A stretch of DNA of 56,776 bases, from the NCBI GenBank assembly GCA_029061025.1, contig JAIDSW010000076.1, forward strand, positions 1 to 56,776. The letters are read 5' to 3'. Under the pieces are notes generated by a model. It saw only the letters and a list, made by a program, of their open reading frames with translations, searched no databases and was not told the DNA's origin. A program made the translations under genes and the position numbers. The DNA is from Duncaniella sp. (GTDB lineage Bacteria; Bacteroidota; Bacteroidia; Bacteroidales; Muribaculaceae). Below are positions 48,122 to 56,693 of this stretch, in pieces. Positions within the stretch are counted from its first letter, which is position 1. Every line of letters begins with the position of its first letter.

Positions 48122-50896
48122 TTATACCACAACTATATTAACAATTTTTGCAGGTACGAATATAATCTTCTTCACCGTCTTGCCTTCAAGCCACTTGGCG
48201 GCCTGTTCGTGGGTAGTGGCGAGTTTTTCCACTTCCTCGCGCGGCATGTCGGCGGGTGCCTGTACGTTAAATCTCACCTTGCCGTTGAACTGCACGGCAT
48301 AGTTTACCGAGTCATCCTTCAGATACTTCTCGTCGGCTTTCATCCACTGAGCGTCGCATATGGTGGTGGTGTTGCCCAGGGCGGTGTGCCAGAGTTCTTC
48401 GGTGACGTGGGGTGCGAACGGTGCAAGAAGCACGAGCAGTGTTGAGAGCACGTCGCGGTTATGGCACTTCTCAGCTGTAAGTGTATTTACACAGATCATG
48501 AAGGCTGCCACCGATGTGTTATAAGAGAAATTCTCTATATCATCGGTCACTTTCTTTATGAGCTTGTTGATGGCCTTGAGTGACTCGGTGGAAGGTGCGG
48601 CATCATCCACAAGGCATGTATCTCCCTTGTAGAAAAGTGCCCAGAGTTTCTTGATGAAACGGTGCACGCCGTCGATACCATTGGTATCCCACGGTTTGCT
48701 CTGCTCCAGCGGGCCGAGGAACATTTCATAGAGACGCAGCGTGTCGGCGCCGTAACGCTCCACGATATCGTCGGGGTTCACTACGTTAAACATCGACTTC
48801 GACATCTTCTCCACGGCATAGCCGCAGACGTATTTACCGTCCTCGAGTATAAACTCGGCATCCTTGAATTCAGGGCGCCAAGCGCGGAATGCGTCGAGAT
48901 CGAGTATATCGTTGCTCACTATGTTGACATCCACGTGTATGGGAGTTACGTCATAATCTTTTTTAAGTCCGGCGCTCACGAATGTATTGGTATCCTTAAT
49001 ACGGTATACGAAATTGCTTCGGCCCTGTATCATACCTTGATTGATGAGCTTGCGGAAGGGCTCGGCCTCGCACACTACTCCGAGATCATAGAGGAATTTG
49101 TTCCAGAAACGCGAGTAGATGAGGTGACCGGTGGCATGCTCGGTGCCGCCTATATACAGGTCGACATTACGCCAATACTTGTCAGCTTCTTCCGATACAA
49201 GTGCGTCGTTGTTGCGCGGATCCATATAGCGCAGGTAGTAGGCCGATGAGCCTGCAAAGCCGGGCATGGTGTTGAGTTCGAGAGGATACCCTTCGGCGGT
49301 AGCCCAGTTTTTGGCGCGTCCCAGCGGCGGCTCGCCCTTTTCGGTGGGAAGATAGGCATCGACTTCGGGAAGGAGCAAGGGTAGCTCGCTCTCGGGGAGC
49401 AGATGAGGTATACCGTCTTTATAATATACAGGGAACGGCTCGCCCCAGTAGCGCTGACGGCTGAAGATGGCGTCGCGCAGGCGGTAGTTGACCTTTACCT
49501 TTCCTATTCCTTTTTCTTCGATGAATTTCTTTGTCTTGGCAATGGCCTCTTTCACCTCAAGGCCGTTGAGGTCGAGTTCCGGACCTGAGCTGTTGATCAT
49601 CGTTCCTTCCTTGGCGTCAAAGCTCTGCTCGCTCACGTCGGCACCTTCTATAAGAGGAATAACAGGAAGATCGAAATGACGGGCGAAAGCATAGTCGCGG
49701 CTGTCGTGGGCAGGCACGGCCATGATGGCGCCCGTGCCGTAGCCGGCAAGCACATAGTCGCTCACCCACACGGGTATTTCTTTTCCCGTGAGCGGATTGA
49801 CAGCCATGGCGCCGGTAAACACACCGGTGACCTTCTTGTCGATCATTCGCTCGCGCTCGGTCTTGTGACGTATCGAGGCTATATATTCGTCGACTGCGTT
49901 ACGTTGCTCCGGAGTGGTGATCAAATCCACATATTCACTTTCGGGGGCAAGCACCATGAAGGTGACTCCGAATATAGTGTCGGCGCGGGTGGTGAATATT
50001 TCGAGCTCCACATCACTGTTCTTGATGGGAAATTTCATTTCAGCACCCTCGGAGCGTCCTATCCAGTTTCGCTGGGTCTCCTTGAGCGAGTCGCTCCAGT
50101 CTATGGTATCGAGGCCGCGCAGCAGGCGCTCGGCGTAGGCCGACACGCGCAGACACCACTGGTACATCAGTTTCTGCTCCACAGGATAACCGCCGCGTAT
50201 CGACACGCCTTCGCTCACCTCATCGTTGGCAAGCACTGTGCCGAGTTTCGGACACCAGTTTACCATCGTGTTGCCGAGGTAGGCGATACGGTAGTTCATC
50301 AGCACGTCTGACTGCTGCTTCTCATCCATAGCCTTCCACTCGTCGGCGGTAAAGCTCAGCTCTTCGCCGCAGGCTGCGTGCACACCCTCGCTACCTTTTT
50401 TCTCAAAGTGAGCTATGAGCTTGGTTATAGGCTCGGCACGGTCGAGGGCGGTGTCATAGTAGCTCTCAAACATTTTCATGAACGCCCACTGTGTCCACTT
50501 GTAAAACTCGGGATCACACGTGCGTATCTCGCGGCTCCAATCGTAGCAGAATCCTATCTTGTCGAGCTGCGAGCGATAGCGGGCGATATTCTGAGTGGTG
50601 GTCTTCTCGGGGTGCTGACCGGTCTGGATGGCATACTGCTCGGCGGGCAATCCGTAGGCGTCATAACCCATGGGATGAAGCACATTGAACCCGTTGAGAC
50701 GCTTATAGCGCGAATATATGTCGGAGGCGATATAACCTAACGGGTGACCCACATGCAGTCCCGCTCCCGAGGGATAGGGAAACATGTCGAGTACATAGTA
50801 TTTCGGACGTGAGGGGTCGATTTCGGCACGATACACATTATTGTCGCGCCAGTATTGTTGCCAGCGGCTTTCGATGTCGCGGTGATTGTATTCCAT
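48122..50896 (-). CDS. leuS: Leucyl-tRNA synthetase
   Basis: [22 protein letters not shown] (HIGH region), [41 protein letters not shown] (KMSKS). Confidence 0.98.
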   Translation of the reverse strand: MEYNHRDIESRWQQYWRDNNVYRAEIDPSRPKYYVLDMFPYPSGAGLHVGHPLGYIASDIYSRYKRLNGFNVLHPMGYDAYGLPAEQYAIQTGQHPEKTTTQNIARYRSQLDKIGFCYDWSREIRTCDPEFYKWTQWAFMKMFESYYDTALDRAEPITKLIAHFEKKGSEGVHAACGEELSFTADEWKAMDEKQQSDVLMNYRIAYLGNTMVNWCPKLGTVLANDEVSEGVSIRGGYPVEQKLMYQWCLRVSAYAERLLRGLDTIDWSDSLKETQRNWIGRSEGAEMKFPIKNSDVELEIFTTRADTIFGVTFMVLAPESEYVDLITTPEQRNAVDEYIASIRHKTERERMIDKKVTGVFTGAMAVNPLTGKEIPVWVSDYVLAGYGTGAIMAVPAHDSRDYAFARHFDLPVIPLIEGADVSEQSFDAKEGTMINSSGPELDLNGLEVKEAIAKTKKFIEEKGIGKVKVNYRLRDAIFSRQRYWGEPFPVYYKDGIPHLLPESELPLLLPEVDAYLPTEKGEPPLGRAKNWATAEGYPLELNTMPGFAGSSAYYLRYMDPRNNDALVSEEADKYWRNVDLYIGGTEHATGHLIYSRFWNKFLYDLGVVCEAEPFRKLINQGMIQGRSNFVYRIKDTNTFVSAGLKKDYDVTPIHVDVNIVSNDILDLDAFRAWRPEFKDAEFILEDGKYVCGYAVEKMSKSMFNVVNPDDIVERYGADTLRLYEMFLGPLEQSKPWDTNGIDGVHRFIKKLWALFYKGDTCLVDDAAPSTESLKAINKLIKKVTDDIENFSYNTSVAAFMICVNTLTAEKCHNRDVLSTLLVLLAPFAPHVTEELWHTALGNTTTICDAQWMKADEKYLKDDSVNYAVQFNGKVRFNVQAPADMPREEVEKLATTHEQAAKWLEGKTVKKIIFVPAKIVNIVVV

Positions 50897-50897
50897 T

Positions 50898-51008
50898 TTA
50901 TAATTAATGATTAAGGATTAACGATGATTGATTAATGATTAATGATTAACGATTAATGATGAATAGAGAATCTTAAATTTTAAATTCTTAATTCTTAATC
51001 ATTAATCA
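50898..51008. repeat. AT-rich heptad repeats arranged as an inverted repeat
   Basis: GATTAAGGATTAACGATGATTGATTAATGATTAATGATTAACGATTAATGAT facing TTCTTAATTCTTAATCATTAATCAT. Confidence 0.85.
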
Positions 51009-51944
51009 TGAAAGTGAAAGCATCCGCTCGATGGGGAGACGGGCGCGGTCGATGATGGCCTCGTCGACATGAATCTGCGGCTCAAGGTCGCGCAGGCAGT
51101 CGCACAGTTTCTCGAGGGTATTGAGTTTCATGTAGGAGCACTCGTTGCATGCGCAGGTGCTGTCGTCGGCCGGAGCGGGAATGAAAGTCTTTTCGGGACA
51201 TTTCTTCTGCATCTCATGCAGTATGCCGCTCTCTGTAGCCACTATAAATTCGGTGGCATCGCTTTCGGTGGCATATTTCAGCAACACTGCTGTAGAGCCT
51301 ATCACATCGGCCAGCATTCTCACTTGCGGGCGACACTCGGGATGAACCAGCACGGGCGCATCAGGATGCTCAGCCTTGAGCTTCATGATCTTCTCCACCG
51401 AGAATTTTTCATGCACATGGCAGGCGCCGTCCCACAACACCATCTGCCGTCCGGTGACAGAGTTGATGTAATTGCCTAAATTTCGGTCGGGACCAAAGAT
51501 AATCTTCTCATCTTTCGGCATCGACTCCACCACCTTCATGGCATTGCCCGAAGTGACCACTATGTCGGTCAGAGCCTTCACGGCAGCCGAAGTGTTGACA
51601 TAACTTATTACGGTGTGACCGGGATGTTCCTTGATGAAAGCCTCGAAGTCGGCGGCATCGCAGCTATCGGCCAGCGAGCAGCCCGCTTCGAGATCCGGCA
51701 CGAGCACCACCTTGTCGGGACACAGTATCTTCACCGTCTCGCCCATGAAATGCACGCCGCACATCACTATCACTTTCGCATCGAGCTTCGACGCGATCTG
51801 AGCCAGCGCAAGCGAGTCGCCAATGAAATCGGCTATGTCCTGAATCTCACCTTTGGCATAATAGTGAGCCAGGATCACAGCATCTCTTTCCTGCTTCAGT
51901 CTCTGAATCTCCCGGAGGAGTCCTGCCCGGTTTTCAACTTCCAT
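51006..51944 (-). CDS. nadA: Quinolinate synthase NadA
   Basis: AHYYAKGEIQDIADFIGDSLALAQIA, CGVHFMGETVKIL, DRNLGNYINSVTG, CACNECSYMKLNTLEKL. Confidence 0.97.
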   Translation of the reverse strand: MEVENRAGLLREIQRLKQERDAVILAHYYAKGEIQDIADFIGDSLALAQIASKLDAKVIVMCGVHFMGETVKILCPDKVVLVPDLEAGCSLADSCDAADFEAFIKEHPGHTVISYVNTSAAVKALTDIVVTSGNAMKVVESMPKDEKIIFGPDRNLGNYINSVTGRQMVLWDGACHVHEKFSVEKIMKLKAEHPDAPVLVHPECRPQVRMLADVIGSTAVLLKYATESDATEFIVATESGILHEMQKKCPEKTFIPAPADDSTCACNECSYMKLNTLEKLCDCLRDLEPQIHVDEAIIDRARLPIERMLSLS

Positions 51945-52125
51945 TTTTTATTAATCGAAAAAAATTTTTTAAAATAAAGAATTTTAACAGGAGCAGTAAT
52001 GCGTGTAAATTCACGTGATAACTTTCAGCCATTTTCCTTGCATTTCAGGGTTATTGATACGGGGTTAACATTCTGCCGCCCTTTTTCAACACTACCCGCT
52101 ACTGAAAGATAGACGTTTACGCGCT

Positions 52126-52639
52126 TTATCTACACTATGTTTATAAGGTGCAAAGTTAATAAATTCTTGTGTAAAATCATCATGCAAAATGTCAAAAAGG
52201 GTACTGAAAAGTGTGTGTATAACTATGTGACATAATATTTGCACCGTGGTGTCATCATCGTTATAAGAATTTGAATCTCAATTTTGCAAGAGTAACTTGT
52301 TGAATATTCTCAACAATTATCTACACGGTTGCTGACACTCTTTTCAACACACGTTTTCATCATCATTAATTAGTATTCAACTGATTGTGCTTACAAAAGT
52401 GGAAAATTTACATGAAATTTACACAGCTATTGACACTTTATATACATCATAAAACTCTCTTGTTCAGTCATACTGTTATGTTTCTTTACATAGTGTGGAT
52501 AACAATGCCTTACACTATCTACACACCATCTTTTGTGAATTTACACCCATGTTGACAATTTACTTAATCAACACGCTTATATACACTTTATCGACATGAT
52601 AAATCATTGATTAATAGATGGTAATAGCAGTTATTTACA
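52126..52639. other. Candidate replication origin (DnaA-box-rich, AT-rich non-coding region)
   Basis: DnaA-box-like 9-mers: TTATCTACA 52126 and 52317, TGTGTATAA 52214, TTATATACA 52438 and 52577, TGTGGATAA 52494 (perfect TTATCCACA complement), TTATTTACA 52631. Confidence 0.6.
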
Positions 52640-52653
52640 TGGTGTAATTTGTA

Positions 52654-52675
52654 CGGACGCGAATTTTCGCGTCCG
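52654..52675. other. 22-bp near-perfect palindrome
   Basis: CGGACGCGAA-TT-TTCGCGTCCG, 10-bp stem. Confidence 0.7.
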
Positions 52676-52750
52676 CATCCACAACATGAATTGAACCGAT
52701 AGCCTAATGATGACAAAAAGATCACCGCTAACGCTAATATCGTCATACTC

Positions 52751-52788
52751 ATTTTGCTCCGCCGGGCGCTTCACAGGAGCGCCCCTAC
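52751..52788 (-). repeat. REP-like element with GTAG foot
   Basis: Minus strand GTAG-GGGCGCT-CCTGTGA-AGCGCCC-GGCGGAGCAAAAT. Confidence 0.75.
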
Positions 52789-52827
52789 AATATTGCCATT
52801 CAGAGATATGGTTGTTATGTGTTATCT

Positions 52828-52863
52828 GTAAGAGCGCTCCAGGGAGCGCCCGGCCGGGCAAAA
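52828..52863 (+). repeat. REP-like element (degenerate foot), inverted relative to 52751-52788
   Basis: GTAAGAGCGCTCC-AG-GGAGCGCCCGGCCGGGCAAAA. Confidence 0.65.
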
Positions 52864-52880
52864 CAGTAATTATAAAATAA

Positions 52881-52909
52881 CCGCTTGCCACAATGATAAT
52901 GACAAGCGG
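52881..52909 (-). terminator. Probable terminator of the thioredoxin-like gene
   Basis: Minus strand CCGCTTGTCA...TGGCAAGCGG followed by TTATTTTAT. Confidence 0.6.
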
Positions 52910-52931
52910 ATTATAATATGATATATAGTGA

Positions 52932-53228
52932 TTAAAGCGCGCGGTCGATAAGTTCGCCCAGCTGGTTGGCAGTCTTTTTACCACTTTCGCGCATCAGTTC
53001 CTCGCCTTCCTTGAAAAGAATGTAGCAGGGATAAGCCGTGATGCGGAAGTGTTCGCTTACGCGGTTGTTGAAATGGTTGGGGAAATAGATTACATGAGCC
53101 TTTCCCTCATACTTGGCGCTCACCTCTTCCACTATAGGTTTCACCTCTGAGGCTTCTTCCTTGCCCTCATGCACAAATGCCACTAGAGTAGGCATCTTTT
53201 CTTTAATGATTTCTTCAAGATTTTTCAT
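52932..53228 (-). CDS. Thioredoxin-fold protein lacking a CXXC active site
   Basis: EIIKEKMPTLVAFVHEGKEEASEVKPIVEEVSAKY...FRITAYPCYILFKEGEEL: Trx-like layout and cis-Pro, no CXXC. Confidence 0.82.
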   Translation of the reverse strand: MKNLEEIIKEKMPTLVAFVHEGKEEASEVKPIVEEVSAKYEGKAHVIYFPNHFNNRVSEHFRITAYPCYILFKEGEELMRESGKKTANQLGELIDRAL

Positions 53229-53332
53229 ATCTGATCTGTATTTTTAATTTCTGTAATTATAACGCCCAAGCCACAATAACGGTTTACACCCGCGCAACTG
53301 AATACAATTTTAAAAAATATAAATTTACATGA

Positions 53333-53396
53333 TTATATACACTTTTTCTACATCATAATACATTGATTATTAATAGATTAAATATAGTTATTTACA
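53333..53396. repeat. Partial duplicate of the DnaA-box-like segment at 52577-52639
   Basis: TTATATACACTTTTTCTACATCATAATACATTGATTATTAATAGAT...AGTTATTTACA parallels TTATATACACTTTATCGACATGATAAATCATTGATTAATAGAT...AGTTATTTACA. Confidence 0.75.
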
Positions 53397-53725
53397 CATT
53401 GTAGAAAAAGTTGTGATTACTTTTTTACATGATAGATAAGGATGCCATATTGAGATTTGGTAGTGCATAAAACCCCTGAAAAGTCGCTCAGCAGCTTTAT
53501 ATAAATAATTGAATAGCAGAATATACAAGTGATGAGATATGATCCGACAGCAAAAGGTGTCTGCAATGAGATTCTTGTTTATGCTTTTTTATATTGCTGT
53601 TTAAATGGCGAACAAGGAGGAATAAACTCGGTAGGGTGTTGTTCGTTAAATTGACTGTATTACACCTAAATAACCCTCATACCTCTATTAACCAAATGAC
53701 TTTCCGAAAGTAAAGGCACATTTAA

Positions 53726-54799
53726 TTATATATTGCTCTCTATTTCTTCTACTGTTGGTAATGTTCCTTTGAAATCAACAGGAAAGAGTTTTGCCAATTC
53801 GTATTCAGAAATACCGATTGGTTCATTTATGGCTTCTAAAGCGTATTTAGCCAACACATTATCTTTTGTCTTGCATATCAGTATGCCGATTGTTGGATTA
53901 TCTGTTTCTGCACGTAATTCGTGATTGACAGCGGCAACGTAAGTGCCAAGTTGTCCGAGACTGCTTGCTTCAAATTTCCGCGTTTTTATTTCAACTACTA
54001 CATAACAATGTAGTTTGGTGTTGTAGAACAACATATCCAAGAATTGCTCTGTACTTCCAACCTTAATCCTGAATTCGCGTCCCATATAAGCAAAGCCGCT
54101 ACCCAATTCAAGCAGAAATTTTGCAATATTATTCTCTAATGCATCTTTCAACTCTTTCTCTCTATAATTCTCTGCTATACTGATAAAATCAAATGTATAT
54201 GGGTCTTTTGTTATCTCCTGTGCTAAGTCTCCGTGAGGCTGAGGTAATGCACTGTGAAAATTTGTAATTGCTCGTCCTTGACGTTCATACAAGTCTGTAT
54301 CTACAAAATTTTCAAGCATCCCACGAGACCAATTGTTCGCTATAGTTTTACGGACAAAGAAAATAGCCTTGTCGATATTATCTTGATACTTATCCATGAT
54401 GACCTTGTGATGTCCCCAGGGTATCATAAAGATTTCTTCCCCAACTTGGGGAACAATTTGAGATTCTTGTTGCGTAATTTCTTCCTCAACTTGGGGAAGA
54501 AATTTATCTGCCTTTGGATAAAGCAGATAGAATCGCTGCATATATCGAAGATTTGTAGGAGAAAAACTTTTTACTCCGGGCAGTAAAACCTTTAAGTCTT
54601 GACTGACATTCTCAAAGAATTTATCTCCCCACTTATATTGCGATTTCTTTTCTGTTATTTCTCGACCTAAATTCCAATAAAATTTTAGCATTTCAGAATT
54701 AACAAATGTGGCAGCTTTTATTTGGCTACGACGGAATTTTTCACTTATAATAGTGATCCATTCTTTATAGGTCTTATCTGTGTTAAGAAGTGTACTCAT
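53726..54799 (-). CDS. DUF1016/YhcG family PD-(D/E)XK nuclease-like protein
   Basis: MLKFYWNLGREITEKK, SFSPTNLRYMQRFYLLYP, PWGHHKVIMDK, FLLELGSGFAYMGREFRIKVG...LFYNTKLHCYVVVEIKTRKFE. Confidence 0.93.
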   Translation of the reverse strand: MSTLLNTDKTYKEWITIISEKFRRSQIKAATFVNSEMLKFYWNLGREITEKKSQYKWGDKFFENVSQDLKVLLPGVKSFSPTNLRYMQRFYLLYPKADKFLPQVEEEITQQESQIVPQVGEEIFMIPWGHHKVIMDKYQDNIDKAIFFVRKTIANNWSRGMLENFVDTDLYERQGRAITNFHSALPQPHGDLAQEITKDPYTFDFISIAENYREKELKDALENNIAKFLLELGSGFAYMGREFRIKVGSTEQFLDMLFYNTKLHCYVVVEIKTRKFEASSLGQLGTYVAAVNHELRAETDNPTIGILICKTKDNVLAKYALEAINEPIGISEYELAKLFPVDFKGTLPTVEEIESNI

Positions 54800-54961
54800 G
54801 ACAGCAAAGTTACGCAACATTCCTGAATTTCTCTGCCTTTTCCAACGCTTTTAATGTGCGGTAACTTCGTGTGTGATGTTTACAGACCGGAAAATATTTT
54901 ACGGTTACGGCTCATTATAATTTTTTCTGCACGCTAAATGAAATTTATACATGCTCCCTAT

Positions 54962-55076
54962 CTTATTTAATTAATTGAATTGCAATCCTGTAGGGGCGCT
55001 CCATGGAGCGCCCGGCCGGGCAAAAGGTAATTTCAGTCATTGTGCTCAAATAGCTCCGCCAGACAAAAGGTAATTT
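54962..55076 (+). repeat. Dispersed non-coding repeat copy 1, containing a GTAG-footed REP (54990-55025)
   Basis: CTTATTTAATTAATTGAATTGCA-ATCC-TGTAGGGGCGCTCCATGGAGCGCCCGGCCGGGCAAAAGGTAATTTCAGTCATTGTGCTCAAATAGCTCCG. Confidence 0.82.
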
Positions 55077-55090
55077 CAATATTCATGCTC

Positions 55091-55128
55091 ATTTTGCTCC
55101 GCCGGGCGCTCCTGTGAAGCGCCCCTAC
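55091..55128 (-). repeat. REP-like element with GTAG foot, inverted relative to 54990-55025
   Basis: Plus strand ATTTTGCTCCGCC-GGGCGCT-CCTGTGA-AGCGCCC-CTAC. Confidence 0.75.
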
Positions 55129-55168
55129 CGGATATGCGGGTGATAATCGGTAAGTTGTGATAGATAAA

Positions 55169-55198
55169 AAAACAGGGACACAGCAATTACTGTATCCC
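55169..55198 (-). terminator. Probable terminator reading leftwards
   Basis: Minus strand ACAGGGATACAG-6 nt-CTGTGTCCCTGT followed by TTTTTT. Confidence 0.7.
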
Positions 55199-55479
55199 TG
55201 TGGTCGTGGGGCGGGTGGGGCGAGTGTATCAGCACAAGCGATGGCTTGAACGATGTCGATAACCCTTCGTTTTCCGGTCAAGAGCTAAATCAGCCTCCGA
55301 ACAGTCAAGTCATCAACGGCTAAGTGTGTTTTGGAAAACCGGTCATTGTAATGAGCACAAGGCTTACTGAAAAATTACCGCGTTTTACGGCGGCTCAAAA
55401 TTTTCTTGCGAGTAATGATACACCGCCCTCATCCCTGCGGGCGACGGCGGCCATAATCCGGCACCGTCGGATTCCTACC

Positions 55480-56376
55480 TCACGACTTTGACTTACCGAG
55501 TTGCGATACCGTTTCGTAGATGTCGCGCAGCGACTCGGGTATGCGTATGCGCAGAGCGGCTATTTCTTTTGAGCGGGTGCATTTATGTTCGGCCAGACGG
55601 GCCTCTACAATGTTGCACTGGGCTGCCCAGTCGCTCATCTCTTGCGAGAATTTGGTTCTCGCTGCAAGTTCCGATTCTTCTACGGCTTTTTTACACTCGT
55701 GTTTCATGGCATTAAGCTGCGACTGCACGTCGCGATACTGCGCCTGAAGTGAAAAATACACATCCTCCACCACTTGAGAATCTACCGTGGGCTGGTAGGT
55801 AAATATGAGCGTATCGCGTCCCTTACCCTCCACTTCATGAGGTTTCTTGCCCTTAGCCTGCAACTGCTGGCGCGCTTCGGCCAGTTCTCCCCCCGGGTGT
55901 ATGGCTTTGCCGAGAGTCGACGCAAGAGCTTCAAGCGTGTAATAGCGACAACGCTCGTCGATTGTCTTTGATGCGTAATAGTCATCTTCGGTCAAATAGT
56001 AGCCGAGGTGTGGTTCTTTTTCAAGATCTAAGCCGCATTCTCCGGCATAATCTTCAAAGTTCAGTTGTCTTACTTTGCTGAGTAATCTTTCCTTGGCTTT
56101 AATAGCCTCGCGAAGCCACGCTATAAGTGATTTTGCCTGGGCGACGCGTTTCAGTAGCTCAGGAATTTTTTCCACTTCCGCATTATCAGCTCCCTTATTG
56201 AGAACATTGGGTTTTTCTCCGCTTATGAGGGTGACAGTAGTGGAATATAGTGTGATTTCCTTAAGCGAAGTTTCGATTTCGCTTATCATTTCCTTGGCCA
56301 GATTGGCGATGTGATTGGCCGAGGTTGAGGTGAGACCCTTTCCGTCGGCATCAAAAAATATCATGTCCTTTTCCAT
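55480..56376 (-). CDS. Hypothetical coiled-coil-rich protein
   Basis: 298-aa ORF with helical/charged composition; TAnnTTTG element just upstream on the minus strand. Confidence 0.75.
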   Translation of the reverse strand: MEKDMIFFDADGKGLTSTSANHIANLAKEMISEIETSLKEITLYSTTVTLISGEKPNVLNKGADNAEVEKIPELLKRVAQAKSLIAWLREAIKAKERLLSKVRQLNFEDYAGECGLDLEKEPHLGYYLTEDDYYASKTIDERCRYYTLEALASTLGKAIHPGGELAEARQQLQAKGKKPHEVEGKGRDTLIFTYQPTVDSQVVEDVYFSLQAQYRDVQSQLNAMKHECKKAVEESELAARTKFSQEMSDWAAQCNIVEARLAEHKCTRSKEIAALRIRIPESLRDIYETVSQLGKSKS

Positions 56377-56409
56377 AGCATTTTTCTTTTTGATGCAAAA
56401 TTATATACC

Positions 56410-56421
56410 CGTTGCGCAACG
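56410..56421. promoter_or_regulatory. 12-bp perfect palindrome in the promoter region of the 55480-56376 gene
   Basis: CGTTGCGCAACG, about 10 bp upstream of TAATTTTG on the minus strand. Confidence 0.45.
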
Positions 56422-56522
56422 TATCTGCGCACAATAAAAAATAGTTGTTATAATAAGAAAAAATCTCTCGGCGACAGCGCGATAACCAACCGCGGAGAGG
56501 TGAATCATGACCTGGTAAAGAA

Positions 56523-56575
56523 CCGCGGAGCGACGAGGTAGTGAGGGCGTATTTTACAACCTCGCCGCCCCGCGG
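56523..56575. other. GC-rich imperfect long hairpin
   Basis: CCGCGGAGCGACGAGGT ... ACCTCGCCGCCCCGCGG, two A/C mismatches. Confidence 0.55.
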
Positions 56576-56693
56576 CTTATTTAATTAATTGAATTGCAGT
56601 CATGTATGGACGCACACTGGGGAGCGCCCGGCCGGGCAAAAGGTAATATCAGCCATTGTGTTCAAATAGCTCCGGCCGGCAAAGGTAATTTCT
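56576..56693 (+). repeat. Dispersed non-coding repeat copy 2, with a decayed REP
   Basis: CTTATTTAATTAATTGAATTGCAGTCATGTATGGACGCACACTGGGGAGCGCCCGGCCGGGCAAAAGGTAATATCAGCCATTGTGTTCAAATAGCTCCG aligns along its length with 54962-55076. Confidence 0.82.

Noticed and set aside
53532-53654. 40-aa ORF MRYDPTAKGVCNEILVYAFLYCCLNGEQGGINSVGCCSLN
   Set aside because: Too short, no clear ribosome-binding site or family; could be a remnant but not supportable.
53726-54799. DUF1016/YhcG nuclease as part of a restriction or defence island
   Set aside because: No methyltransferase, specificity subunit or helicase nearby; solitary in this window.
55033-55281. 82-aa minus ORF overlapping the REP-like repeats
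   Set aside because: Runs through a palindrome and a terminator; very unlikely to be coding.
55199-55479. tRNA, tmRNA, RNase P or SRP RNA gene
   Set aside because: Looked for cloverleaf, tmRNA ends, RNase P and SRP core motifs by eye; none convincing.
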